NCBI GenBank assembly: GCA_028622995.1
Contig: JAJQJQ010000028.1
Coordinates: forward strand, 248,001 to 312,000
Length of the DNA: 64,000 nt
Direction of reading: 5' to 3'
From: Panagrolaimus kolymaensis
Taxonomy: Eukaryota > Nematoda > Chromadorea > Rhabditida > Panagrolaimidae
Positions 32,722 through 44,331 of the stretch are shown here, one piece after another. The stretch's first letter is position 1. Each line of letters begins with the position of its first letter. Below the pieces are notes generated by a model, which had not been told where the DNA came from, ran no database searches, and saw only the letters and a list, made by a program, of their open reading frames with translations. A program made the position numbers and the translations under genes.

Positions 32722-33101
32722 ATAAAGATCATGAAGTCCTTGGTGAACCTATTTGTGATTCACATGGAACTCCCCGAATTTTCTTTGGTGGCGAACATAC
32801 TATTTGTCGATGGCCTTCCACGGTTCATGGTGCAATGCTTTCGGGTATGCGTGAAGCCACTCGAGTAGCCGATACCTTTAATGGTCCATTACCAGTTTAT
32901 GCAAATGAAAATCAAATTATTTCTGCAAAGCATGAAAGCCTTAATTGTGTAAAACGTGAAGAAGATTCTGATGTAAAAACTGAGGATGAAAGTGATATCG
33001 ATATTGATGATATGAATTTATCTGATGAAGAATTAGGCAAATCTGAACCCATTGATGAAAAACTTGCGGAGAAATTACTTGCTGATGATGATGATTTATA
33101 A
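32722..33101 (+). pseudogene. orphan C-terminal exon of an LSD1/KDM1-type flavin amine oxidase
   Basis: After a good acceptor (TTTTTTTTAG at 32721) the exon reads PRIFFGGEHT ... TVHGAMLSGMREATRVAD, the conserved FAD-binding C-terminal signature of lysine-specific histone demethylase 1 (spr-5/lsd-1 in C. elegans). An acidic tail (EEDSDVKTEDESDIDIDDMN ... LADDDDL) and a stop follow, with AATAAA about 165 bp on. The exon needs a phase-1 donor, but the preceding receptor fragment ends in phase 0, and no tower or oxidase-domain exons are visible upstream. The reading frame itself is intact, so it is a recently separated gene end or an assembly chimera. Confidence 0.65.
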
Positions 33102-33501
33102 ACAGACAACAAGAAAAAAAATAACTTTGAGGAATATTGAAATGGGTTTTATGTATCATTTTTTTAATGCTTTTTTGCATTTATTTTTATGATCTGATCT
33201 CTATGGTTTATGCATTTACTTATTTTTGAATGAACCGTTATTTAATTTTATTATTTTTTGACTACAATAAAATGACTTCCATACAATTATTTATGTGACC
33301 TTTGCAAAATTACAAATCGTCTGCTTTTTTGAACTAAAAAAGCTTTTATGGAGTGTCTTTTTTTTTCGTTCGAATATGTTTTTCCAAATTTTTATGAGCT
33401 TTCAAAAATTTATTGCAAACAATTTACAAAGAATTTTTTTCGTATAAAAAAGTAAAAATAAAAAATACAAAGTAATTTTTTGAGATTTTTTTTATTTATT
33501 T
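33102..33501. other. intergenic, nothing recognised
   Basis: Convergent spacer holding the 3' ends of the demethylase exon and the glycine-rich gene. A polyadenylation-like AATAAA lies at about 33267. Confidence 0.45.
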
Positions 33502-33889
33502 TCAGCCACGAATTACGGTAGTAGTGATAGTTTTGCTTGGTCCACCAAATCCACCACGTCCTCCAAAGCCTCCTTGGCCACCACCAAATCCACCACCTCG
33601 ATTTCCACCAAATCCGCCTCGATTTCCACCAAATCCACCACCATGTCCAAATCCGCCGCCGCCTCCACCTCCTCGATTTATAATAACGGTTTTACGTACG
33701 GTTGGTCTACCACCACCAAATCCTCCACCAAATTGGCGCTTATAACGACCGAAGGAACTAAAAAAAAAAGAAAAAAAGAAATATAAGAAATCAGAAAAAA
33801 AGCAAGGATAAATTAGTTACTTACATTTCAGCTGAAATTGTAGCCAAAACTAAACCAAAAACAACGAATAAAACAAAGAAATTTTTCAT
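33502..33889 (-). CDS. secreted glycine-rich peptide, 2 exons
   Basis: Exon 1 (33889-33825) encodes a signal peptide (MKNFFVLFVVFGLVLATISA). Exon 2 (33757-33502) joins in phase across a 67-bp intron. It begins SFGRYKRQFGGG, a dibasic KR cleavage site, followed by GFGG/NRGG repeats interrupted by a TVRKTVIINRGG block, and ends ITTTVIRG. Total 106 residues. Small secreted Gly-rich peptides released after KR occur among nematode cuticle-associated and antimicrobial (cnc/nlp-type) peptides; that role is inference. The Pro-rich frame on the opposite strand is its antisense shadow. Confidence 0.75.
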
Positions 33890-35068
33890 GGTTGACAGAA
33901 GAAGACGACGATTCTGACTTTGAAAGAAAATAAAAAACTTTTTATTGGGTTGTTTGATTTGATTCAATCAAACATTTTTATACCCATTTTTTAAAATATT
34001 TTGTTTCTTTGATTGTTCCACCTTTTTGATTGTTAATGACACCTTTGATTGAAAAAAAAGCAAGCCAAGGAAAAAGGAAGGAAGGTCGTCGTAAACAAAC
34101 ATCAAATCAAAAACGTCTCTAACCAATTATTTCTTTATGATTAAGAAAAAAATAATCATTTATTAAAGAAAATGAAACTTTAATTTCCTTTTTGATATAA
34201 CTTTTTTCTTTTGTTTGATTAACAAAATTCATCATCAATGAGTTTGGCTCGGCTGCGTGCGGGGTGATTGCATATTTTTTGTCGTCGTCGTCCGTCAAAG
34301 ATGCGTGCATGCGATTTCTTGAATTGGTTGAACTTATTGTTAATCATGTTGAAGAAGAAAGAAAAAATTCAAACCGGTTCGTTCGGGTTTCTTGCCTATG
34401 AAATTCATAAATGGCAATAATAATATTGGCTTTGCTAATCAAGAAATAATTACAAATAATAATTAATTAAATGAGGTTTAAGAAAGACTGAATGAAATAA
34501 AAGATTTAGAAGAAGCAAATCTTTTGAACCATAATAAAAAAATTTCGGAAGTATGTAACACTTTTATTAAACAAAGTAAAGTTGGAAAGTGACAAACTAG
34601 AAAGTATTTTTCAAGGTTAACATACATTATCAAATTGCTGTTTCATTTATTTTTGAAAAAGAAAAGGCATTAATTATGGACATTTGAAATCAAAATTAAA
34701 ACCTTTATAAAGTTAAGAGACCTGCCTACAATGATGTCTCACTTTTTTTCTACCAAAATTTACAGCTGAACATTCATAAATTGATCTAAAATACACTCAA
34801 GTTATTTTTTTCCATATATGTGTATGACCATCTAAAAGTAAATAAAGCAAATACAAAATATGTTAATTACTGGCAGAGTAAATTGGATTCCACCATTCAA
34901 CAACTTTGATACGGCATTATTAGAAAAAACAAACACATCCTGTTTCTTACAGCGATTGAAGGCTTTGCCTCATCCCAAATTTTTGCCTTTTTTTTGTCAA
35001 ACTTTCTTTTCTTCATTTTTGTGTTTTGTTTCAACAACAAAAACTTGCTTCATTTTGTTTCAACAATC
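33890..35068. other. intergenic, including the Hsp70-like gene A promoter
   Basis: 34870-34985 aligns with 41660-41765 upstream of gene C, sharing ATTATTAGAAAAAACAAACA and ACAGCGATT, so the promoter region was duplicated with the gene. The rest is AT-rich with no recognised content. Confidence 0.5.
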
Positions 35069-36798
35069 ATGGATAAACACAATTCATCAAATCCATCAAT
35101 TGAATTCAAGAACTTCATGAGCAAAGATGAAGTATTATACATTGAAAATAAAAGAAATGGTACCTTTAATATCTCTTTCATCGATACTCGTCTCAATCGT
35201 CAAAGTGAACATTTCAATGTACTGATAGAAGATTTACCTGAATTTCTTGATTCTCATCATTGTGAAAATGTTAAAGCTGCTATTTTCAATATTGATAACA
35301 TGGAAAGTGAACGTGAGTTGGAAAATCTTGCATTTCGTCAAATGGTTTATGGACAATTAAGTAAAGTCTCCTGTCACATCTATTTTACTGATCCTCAAAA
35401 GTTCCTGTTTTCTTCGATGCTAACTAAGGCAAACATTCCGTCAAATCCAGGAGAAGTCATTCTAGCTGTTGTGATTATGTATTCCAACATTTATGTTTGT
35501 GAACTTCGACGTAAACAAGTAGATTGGTTTCATACTAAACATGATGGATATTCTCTAATTCGTACTCGAGCTGTTATGTGGCTTAATCGATCTCTTGATG
35601 ATATGAATGCTGAAATTCTTGGTTCATGGGATTCTAACAACGTTATTATTACTGATTTAACGAATGACAATGACGCTCTGGTGAAGAATCTCAAATCTCA
35701 TGTTTTTCAATCGAAGAATGTCTTTGTTGCTCGTTTTATGGATCATCCCTGCAACTATATTCCTCAATTTCTCCATTCATGGACGAATCGACATTACTGG
35801 AAGTTCAAAGTTTTTCCATTCTTTCTTGATACTATTGCTGTTACAAATGAACCAGACTTTGCTGATTTCAAAAATGCTGTGATTAGTATTAAAGAGCCTA
35901 CAGAAGTGCCATTTCGAAGAGCCAAAGTTGTATCAAAATCAAAGGAGCCATATTATGTAAGTATTTTGTAGTTTTTCTTTGTTATCACTTTTACCTCTTG
36001 ATGTTTTAGGTAGCATTCTTTACATCTGGTAAATATGAAGTTGCAGTAAAAGCTGAACCAATAAACGAAAAGTGTCATCGAATCAAGCTGGTTTTATCCG
36101 TCAATCGCAATGCGCTTCCTTTCCTTAATCAACATCCATTCATCATTCCTGAAATTGAAACATTTCCTCGGAAACTTACATCAAAAGATTTGAACTTTCC
36201 TTTTATTGGATTTTACGACAATTCATCAGTTATCTGTGCTCGTAATGAAACCGGTTATAGCTTTCTGGAAACTTGGAATGGTATGTCTTAACTTTGTTAA
36301 TTACAGTAATCATGTTTTTTTGTTTTCAGGACTTTATGGAAATTATCTCTACCTTAGTTTTAAAAAGAAACAAGCTGCAATTGTAACTGATCTGAACAAA
36401 GTCAAAAATAATGATCCATTCATGGTTTACGGTATGTGTACAATCTCACCTCATCATAACCAGTATTTGTTTTAGATTTAATTAGAATTTTTTTGATGCA
36501 ACCAAACGACATCAGACTTGATCCTAAATGGGGCTTCAAAGTGACCAGTGATGCTAAGAATCCTGTTTTACTCCAATATGTTTGTCACAATCGTAAACGA
36601 AAAGTTTCAAGTCCAATCGATTTGATGACTCTCCTTATCGATCTTCACCTCAGCGTTATCGAAAAAGAAACTGGAAAGATGCCATCTCAACTTGGATTCC
36701 AACTGTTTTATAATTTAGAAACGAGAAAATGTGATCGAATCAACTATGTTCTTAAAGAAGCTTGTAAACGATTGAAGATTGATTTTGTAATTCTTTAA
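35069..36798 (+). CDS. Hsp70-like protein with rearranged degenerate ATPase domain (gene A), 4 exons
   Basis: Exons 35069-35956, 36010-36280, 36330-36431 and 36476-36798 give 527 residues. By eye the N-terminal ~290 residues follow the order of Hsp70 NBD lobe II and the start of the substrate domain: KVSCHIYFTDPQKF versus VLRIINEPTAA, VFVARFMDHPCNYIPQFLHS versus IVLVGGSTRIPKVQKLL, FPFFLDTIAV versus LSLGIET. The C-terminal ~170 follow lobe I: IGFYDNSS versus IGIDLGTT, then WGFKV...IDLMTLLIDLHLSVIEKETG. The nucleotide-binding glycine loops are all replaced, so ATPase activity is unlikely. First of three tandem paralogs. Start chosen at the ATG conserved with gene C; AATAAA follows the stop by about 55 bp. 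Confidence 0.7.
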
Positions 36799-37360
36799 AT
36801 TTTGTTAACTTTTTTCATTTTGTTTGTGTTTTACGAATTGTTTTTCTTTGTATAAATAAAGTACCATGCATTTTTGTAAACCGTGTTTGTTAACATTGCA
36901 GAAATCAGCCGAACTATTGTATAAGCTGCACCAAAATACACTTCTTCACAAATTACTAATACGTGCTTTCGTTAATCAGCATAAAGGTTGATGCGAAACT
37001 ATTGCCTCTCTTTTCACACCATAAAACTTTTGTTGGCCCTTCAAAAGTTATCAATAATGATTTTTGATATAAGCATGTCCAAAATTCATGTAAGTATCTT
37101 CCACTGATCCAGCCCAACTAAAAATCCTTTGATAGTTAAAGCAAAGGTAAGTCGATTCAAACCCTCATCAAAAATTATGCACATCAACGTATGCATCATC
37201 TGCTAATGTCCTTTGTTAAGTAGTAATACAAACATAGTTTGGTTCCTAAGTGGATAGTTTACGGTAACGCGCTCCCAATTTTTTGTTTGTTTTCAACAAC
37301 AAAAAAATTTGAAAGTTTGTCTAATCTTCTTTCTTTTTTCCTCCATCTTCAGAATCAAAA
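36799..37360. other. intergenic between Hsp70-like genes A and B
   Basis: 562 bp with the 3' end of gene A and the promoter of gene B. No repeat or RNA gene recognised. Confidence 0.5.
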
Positions 37361-39131
37361 ATGACTTGGAGAAAAAGAAAGCCTTATTCTTTCCATGAAT
37401 CGGTGGATGAACAAAACTTCTTTTCTCCTCATCTAAATGATAAGAATCTCAAATTAAATGATGAAGTGATGATCCTATGTAGAATGCCAACGAATGGAAA
37501 TCTTTTGGCGCAATTCATCAATTCCGATGGTAAACATGTTTCAAAAGATCTTCATGTACCTTTAGCTGATCTTTCAAAATTTCTGGATTCTGATGACTGT
37601 GAACATGTTAAAGAAACAATCTTCAATGTGACTGATCTAAAAAATGATGGTGTTAAAACTCTTGATCTTCTGTTTCGTCAAAAGGTTGGAGATGAATTCA
37701 GACGTCGAAATTTTCCTGTTCATTTCGTTCATCCTATTATGTTCTCTGTTCCACCAATATTAGATGATGCAAATGTTAAATCAAAGCCTGGCGAAGTTGT
37801 TCTATCTATCAAGAAAAACAGTGGAATGGTTAATGTTGCTGAACTACGACGTAAACCTGAAGGATTTGAATACATTGCAAGTCGAGATATCTTCAACTGC
37901 TCGAATAAATCTGTGGATGATTTGACAAATGAAATGCTGGCATCATGTGATCCTCAATATGTTACTATTTTTGATTCTCTCGATAATCGTGAATTGTTGG
38001 ATTCTTTGAAATCTCGTGTTGCCTCATCAAAAAATGTTATTTCCATCGATCTTGATGATACTTGTGAATCTGTTCCTCATGTCGTCAAAACAATGTTTGA
38101 TTCTGGACATAACAAAGTTCTTCCTTTCTGCATGGATACTCTTGCTGTTACAAATGAAACAAATCTCGCTGATTTTAAAGAAGTTTTGATTGCTGTAGAA
38201 AAAGGTGAACAATTGCCATGGAAGAAAATCAAAGTGTTTCCTAAAGAAAAGAAGCCTTATTATGTAAGATTTCTAAATATTTTGTTTAGCTTTATTTGCA
38301 TTAACTATATTCCTTTTTTTAGATTGCATTTCTCAATGATGAATCTGGTAAATATGAAGCTGCTTGCAAAGCTGAACTAATGAAAGAAAACTGTCATCGA
38401 ATCAAGCTTACTTTGGTCGTGAATCGTAATTCTCTTCCATTCCTCTATCAAGAACCGTACATTATTCCTGGAATTGAAGCATTACCTAAAAAGCTTACTT
38501 CAAAAACTAATTTGGATGTTCCTGTAATTGGATTTTATGATAATTCATCTGTTATCTGTGTCCACGATGAAAATGGTTACAAATTTTTGGAAACTTGGAA
38601 TGGTATGCTGTTTACTTAATCATTTTTTGTTAACATGTGATATTTTCAGGAATGTATGGTAATGATCTTTATCTTAGCTTTAAACAGAAAGAAACAGCAA
38701 TGGTTACTGATTTGAACCAAGTCAAAGATAATGACCCATTCTTGGTTTATGGTATGTCCGCTATTACTTCATTTATCCTTTAAAGTTTATTGGTTTCAGA
38801 TTTTATCAGAATTCTTACATTGCCACCCTATATTATAGTGGTTGATCCAAAATGGGGCTTCAAAGTTACTAATGATCCTGAGAATCCTATGTTGCTTGAG
38901 TATGACAATTATGATGGTACTAGAAAATCTTCAACTCCAATCCTTTTAATGGCTATTGTTCTAATGCATCACATCAACGTAATCGAAAAAGAAACTGGAA
39001 AGGTGCCAACACAACTTGCATTTTGTCTATTCAATAAATGCAATCCCGATGTACGCGATCGAATTCTTAATGGACTCAAAGAAGCTTGTAAACTCTTGAA
39101 AATTGGTTTTGTTGCTCCCGATAATTTCTAA
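37361..39131 (+). CDS. Hsp70-like protein with rearranged degenerate ATPase domain (gene B), 4 exons
   Basis: Exons 37361-38263, 38323-38602, 38650-38751 and 38800-39131 give 538 residues. Intron positions and phases match genes A and C exactly (0, 1, 1), showing descent from one ancestor. It is the most divergent of the three at the N-terminus (MTWRKRKPYSFHESVDEQNF). Corresponding Hsp70-like blocks are NFPVHFVHPIMFSVP, NVISIDLDDTCESVPHVVKT, LPFCMDTLAVTN and, in the second part, VIGFYDNSSVICVH and NDPENPMLLEY. Catalytic and phosphate-binding residues of Hsp70 are not conserved. A decoy-like or peptide-binding role rather than ATP-driven folding is inference. Confidence 0.7.
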
Positions 39132-39600
39132 ATTTTGTTAACTTTTGTACTTTTATTTTATGAATCGTTTTTTGTTTGTTGTATAAAGTACCATGCATAT
39201 TTAGAAAAGCGTTTTTTGTTATTATCTTTACTCTCAAATTAGCGAAACACTTGATTGCTCGAATTTACAATTTTCTTTTGTATGTTCTATCTTTGATTTT
39301 CTTATGGTTTGTTGTTAGCAGCTTCGAATTTTTCTTTTTTCGAAACATCCTTTTTGGTTTGCATTATTTGTTACGATCTTCTTTTTTATCGAAAGGTTTG
39401 TAGATATTAGCTTGACTCTTGTTATTGTTTGGTGCAACCATAGATTCATGTTTATGGTTTGATGGTTTAAGGATACCCTCCAATTGTTATTTCTTTGCAA
39501 TTAGTAAAAATATTTTATTTAGTTGAAAAACACATCGATAATTAGCATTGTATAAAAAAAATTAATTAGGAGTATTTAAATTATAATTAGAACATTTGGT

Positions 39601-40240
39601 TAGAGACCGGCAGCGTTCAAGCAAGTAAAAGTGTTCCCTGGATTTTTCTTCGTCAAAGCATGCGCATAAAGGAATTTTTTCTTATTATGGATCATAAAAA
39701 CAATTGCTCTGAGCCATTATATGTAGTTTTTTATGCTTAATCCGAATATGTAATTTTTAACATAGGTTGTTACCAACTAATGCCCTCAAAAGAGATTTTT
39801 TCTTCGTTTTTTGCTTCTCTCATTTGAGTTTCAATGTAATTTCAACTCTTTTTTTTCATAGATCGATAGAAAATTAAATTTTATATTTTTTGGTATAGGT
39901 AAAAAGTGCGCGAAATCGCGCGAAAAAAATAAACATAAGGGAAAACTGAATAAATTACCTTATTTCTATTGAAAAATGATGCAAAAGATGCTTTTGGCTA
40001 GATATTTCGAATGACAAAGCATAGGAAAAGGGAAGAAAATCCTTTTGTTGAACATACGAAAAGTGTCACCTCGACGAAAAAATATTGGTTTTAGAAAATT
40101 TGAATTCAAGTTTTCGAGGTTTTTATTAAATACTTCTTCCATTTATTTTTTTATATTCGGAATATTCATGTCCGAAAATAGTAGGTCCTGACCAAAGTTC
40201 TTTTTTTAAAAGAAAACTTTTTTTGGGCTGCCGGTCTCTA
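39601..40240. mobile_element. hAT-like non-autonomous element
   Basis: Terminal inverted repeats TAGAGACCGGCAGC...GCTGCCGGTCTCTA (14 bp, perfect), flanked by a perfect 8-bp duplication CATTTGGT (39593-39600 and 40241-40248). Length 640 bp, no transposase frame. The interior is AT-rich with one GCGCGAAATCGCGCG palindrome at about 39907. Target size and short TIRs fit hAT. Different TIR family from the other two hAT-like elements. Confidence 0.82.
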
Positions 40241-40998
40241 CATTTGGTTGGAAAAAAATCAAAGAAAAAAGTATCAAAATTGATTTCGGATTTTTAATGA
40301 AATTTTTTACAAACTCAAAGAAAAGTCATTTCTTTGTTTCTCTTACACATTGATTTGATTCATCAAATTTATTTTTTGTTCATCTCATATAAAGTTATCC
40401 TTGGATCCTTCAATTTGAACTTTATCGTTCCTATTAAGGTTCGTATTAAAAATCCATGCCCTTTATTGCGGCTTTGGAAAAAATTTATAAATTTTGGAAT
40501 GTTTTTGCTTTTTAGCAAAAGCAAATTTATTTGATTCTGAAAGAATTCCATTGGGAAAAGCATATTTTTGTTTTTCACTTTACCTTTTGTCGCTATTTCC
40601 ACCCAAAACAGTGCCATTTTTTGATAAAAAACAACAATCATAACCACCAGCAAATTGTTGTTCAGTTATGCGACCATAATGTTATTCCATGATTTACCTC
40701 ACTGCAACAAAACAAAACAAACACGTTAGCGAGCTATAGGAAGTTAGATGCAGCCACCACATTTACAACAATCTGCTAATGGAGCAAGTAAAAACTAATC
40801 TGATGATAGATGTTGATACTTCATTTTTAGGTTATAATAAGCTAAGAAAGGAGAAAACTGTAATATCTTTATTTGATTGGCCAGATTGCTAGCCAATCAT
40901 ACTACTAGCATACTCAAAAGGTAACTAAAACAAGAATGGGGAAGGAGATAATGGAAAAAATATAAATTCATCGTTAAAAAAGCAACAAACAAAAAAAC

Positions 40999-41507
40999 GA
41001 CAATGCGAGCTATCTCGCTTTTCCTTTCATTTTCAGCCATTTCATTTTGTAGCTTTTCATTTTTAGCTGAATAAAAGCGAAGGGTTGATTTTTTTTATAA
41101 AATTTTTATTCATTCATTTTGGTACATTTCATTTTGAAACATTCATTTTATTTGTTTCATTTTTTACGTTTCATTTTTTGGCATTTCGTTTTGAACGATT
41201 CATTTTGGTACATTTCAATATATAGCGACAATTCAAATTACCGTGTAATTTTTTCAATGACACGGTAATTTGAATTGCCGCTATATATTGAAATGTACCA
41301 AAATGAATCGTTCAAAACGAAATGCCAAAAAATGAAACGTAAAAAATTAAACAAGTAAAATGAATGTTTCATAATGAAATGTACCAAAATGAATGAATAA
41401 AAATTAAATGTAAATATTTAAAAAATCATTTTTATTCAGCTCAAAAAGAAAAGCTACAAAATAAAAGGGCCCAAAATGAAAGGGGTAGTGTGAAAGCTCG
41501 CATTGTC
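40999..41507. repeat. foldback element (long palindrome)
   Basis: The ends GACAATGCGAGC...GCTCGCATTGTC are inverted. The inner arms are near-perfect around a ~13-base loop at about 41247-41260 (ATTACCGTGT / ACACGGTAAT). Both arms contain repeated ATTTCATTTT / AAAATGAAAT motifs. The flanks share AAAAAAC on both sides, a possible 7-bp duplication, though low complexity makes this weak. Probably a MITE; superfamily unknown. Confidence 0.72.
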
Positions 41508-41859
41508 AAAAAACAGCTATGCATCGTTTTTGAAAGCATTGTTGAAAAAAAGAAAAACAACAACCAGTTTTAGAAGGCAATTTTGCATCTGCTTGCATCT
41601 AAATTGGACAAAAAGCCGCAATTTCATATTTCAAAAAGCCAAACTAAGGCTGTTCCTTTAACTATTCGAAGAGTAAATTCAATTCGTCCAATCAACAGCT
41701 TCGATACAGAATTATTAGAAAAAACAAACATCCTGAATCCTACAGCGATTAGATGCTTTGCTGCTCCCTAAAATAATGCCTTTGAAAGTTAGTCAAACTT
41801 CTCATTCTTTAGTTTTTGTTTCACCAAAAAAGAAGCTGCTTCATTTTGTTTCATCAATC

Positions 41860-43629
41860 ATGGATCTGCTGAGTTTATTAGTTCCGCCACCACCAAAACA
41901 AATCAAGAAGAAATCCAAAGGTGGTAGAGATGAAGCTTTATACATCGAAGATAAACGAAATGGCATCTTTTCTGTTTCGTTCATTAATACTCGCCTCAAT
42001 CGTCAAAGTGAACTTATGGAAGTACTGGTTGAAGATTTGCCTGATTTCCTCGAATCTCATCATTGTCAAAAAGTAAAAGCTGCTGTTTTCAATATAGCCA
42101 ACATGGAAAGTGAACTCGAGTTGGAAACCCTTGGATTTCGTCAAATGGTTGATAAAGAATTTGGTAAAAGAAAAATTCCTGTTTATTTTAGTGATCCTCA
42201 AAAGTTTATGTTTACTTCAATGCTAATGGAAGCAAATCTTGATCCAAAACCAGAAGAAGTTGTTGTAACTGTTGCTATTTCGTGCTCCAACATTTATGTT
42301 TGTGAATTTCGTCGTAAACCTGCAATATCTGTTGGTACCAAATTTGATGGATATTCGTTTATTGCTGCTCGATGTATTATTTGGCTTGATCGTCCTCTTG
42401 ATGATGTGAAGGCTGAAATTCTCGTTGAATGTGATCCTCAATATGTTATAGCAACTGATTTGACGAAGAGCAATAATGGGCTGTTGAAGGATCTCGAGTC
42501 TCGTGTTTTTCAATCAAAAAACTTCGTTGTTACTCATTTTGTTGATGATCCATGCAAATTTATCCCGCAATTTCTCAAATCATGGGTTGATCCACTATGT
42601 TCTAAGTTCAAAGTTTTCTCGTTATGTCTTGATACCATTGCTGTTACAAATGAACTAAATATGGTAGATCTCAAAAATGCTGTAATTTGTATTAAAGAAC
42701 CTACAGAAGTGCCATTTCGACGAGCCAAAGTTGTTTCAAAATCAAAGGAGCCATATTATGTAAGTAGTTTGTTTATCTTCTTTGTTGTCACTTTATTCTA
42801 TTTGTTTGTGTTTTAGGTAGCATTCTGTACATCTGGCAAATATGAAGTTGCAGTAAAAGTTGAACCTGTAAAAGAAAAGTGTCATCGAATCAAGCTTTCT
42901 TTATCCGTGAACCACAATTCAATTCCACTCCTTTCTCAAGAACCTTACATCATTCCTGAAATTCGCGATCTACCAAGAAAACTTATGTCACATACTGGAT
43001 TGATTATTCCTGTAATTGGGTTCTATGATAATTCTTCTGTCATTTATGTTCGCAGCCGAAATGGATATTACTTTTTGGAATCATGGAATGGTTAGCTTTG
43101 TTTCCTTACATATGTATTTCTGTTATAACTTTTGTTTGTTTTAGGTTTATATGGAAACGACTTGTATCTTTGTTTTGAAAAAGAAGAAGCTGCACTTGTC
43201 ACGGATTTCAACAATGTTAAAGATAATGATCCCTTTATTGTTTACGGTATGTTTGTTTATTATCTCGATCACATAATCATCCATACGTTCTTTTCAGATT
43301 TGATAAAAATCCTTTCAATGTCACTCGATGATATCATTGTTGATTCAAAATGGGGCTTCAAAGTTACAAGTAATCCTGAAAATCCTATGTTGCTTGAATA
43401 TGACAATTATGATGGTTCACGAAAAGCTTCAACTCCTATCTTTTTGATGGCTCTTCTTCTCCAGCATCACCTCAACATAATCGAAAAAGAAACTGGAACC
43501 ATGCCTACTCAACTCGCTTTCAAACTTTTATATAATTTCGACATCAAAAAACGTGATCGAATCAACAAAAGTCTTGAAGAAGCTTGCAAGCTATTGAAAA
43601 TTAGCTTTGTTATTCTTGATAATAATTAA
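41860..43629 (+). CDS. Hsp70-like protein with rearranged degenerate ATPase domain (gene C), 4 exons
   Basis: Exons 41860-42759, 42817-43090, 43145-43246 and 43298-43629 give 535 residues; a close paralog of gene A. By eye, residues ~55-290 follow Hsp70 from the end of NBD lobe I through lobe II to the SBD entry: KVKAAVFNIAN versus NAVVTVPAYF (71-81), IPVYFSDPQKFMFTSML (106-122), FVVTHFVDDPCKFIPQFLKS (222-241), FSLCLDTIAV (253-262). Residues ~366-535 follow the beginning of an NBD (IGFYDNSS, 367-374). DLGTT, DLGGGTFD and GGSTRIP equivalents have lost their glycines. Start: the ATG after a UTR stretch shared with gene A. AATAAA lies about 40 bp after the stop. Confidence 0.7.
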
Positions 43630-44331
43630 TCTTTTTGTTATTATTTTTCTTGTTTTGTTTATGTTGTTTGAATAAAGTATTTTATTTCCTATGATTTATG
43701 CTTCTTTTTTTGTTGCTTATGATAGTTTTAAGTTTTACATATTAGAGTACCTCAAAATAGTGTGGATTTTTATTAAAAGTTTGAGAGTAAGTTTTTCCTA
43801 TTACTTGAAACACATTGATACAGTTTTGTTGCAACAAATTTAACCAAGAAAGGATGAAATAAAATCCACCATAACTAAAAAAAGCTGCATAGTTTTACAA
43901 CATTTCTTATTTCTTCGATCATCAAAGACTTGCCTGAAAATGAAGCAACAACCAAAAAAACAAACACTTTTTGACTCTTACATGGATTTCTTGCTTTTGC
44001 GCACGAGCAATTTGTGTTGCAAAAAACTTGAAGCACTTTTTTCTTCTTTCATTTTTGAATCTTTTTGACAACTAAAAAGTAGCTTCATTTTATAACAATA
44101 TTACAGCAGTATTAGGTAACACAGCAATAGCTTTTATTGGTAAATAAAATACTTTATTTTTGAAAGCTAACGAACGCCCTCATTTTCCTCACATCCAAAA
44201 AAAAGGTAAGACAGCGAAATAAACAAAAAATTGCATTATGAAGAATTGATGTAACAAAAAGTTGTGTTTGGTTAATATTTGTTACAATTAACTTTGCCGT
44301 ATACCTTTATGTGATATGATCCAAATCAAGA
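43630..44331. other. intergenic, nothing recognised
   Basis: Convergent spacer between gene C and the F-box-like gene. AT-rich; no feature seen beyond the polyadenylation-like AATAAA of gene C. Confidence 0.45.

Larger units (their letters stand above)
39132..41859. other. 2.7 kb intergenic with two transposon-like elements
   Basis: It holds a hAT-like element (39601-40240), a foldback element (40999-41507) and the promoter-homology block of gene C (41660-41765). The frames at 39176-39403 and 40334-40653 are low in complexity and not called. Confidence 0.6.

Noticed and set aside
32205..33101. In-frame fusion of the receptor fragment with the LSD1-type exon
   Set aside because: The receptor donor is phase 0 and the demethylase exon needs a phase-1 donor; joining them reads the demethylase out of frame to an early stop.
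33524..33745. Proline-rich plus-strand frame
   Set aside because: Exact antisense of the glycine-rich gene, which has a signal peptide, splice sites and a sensible protein.
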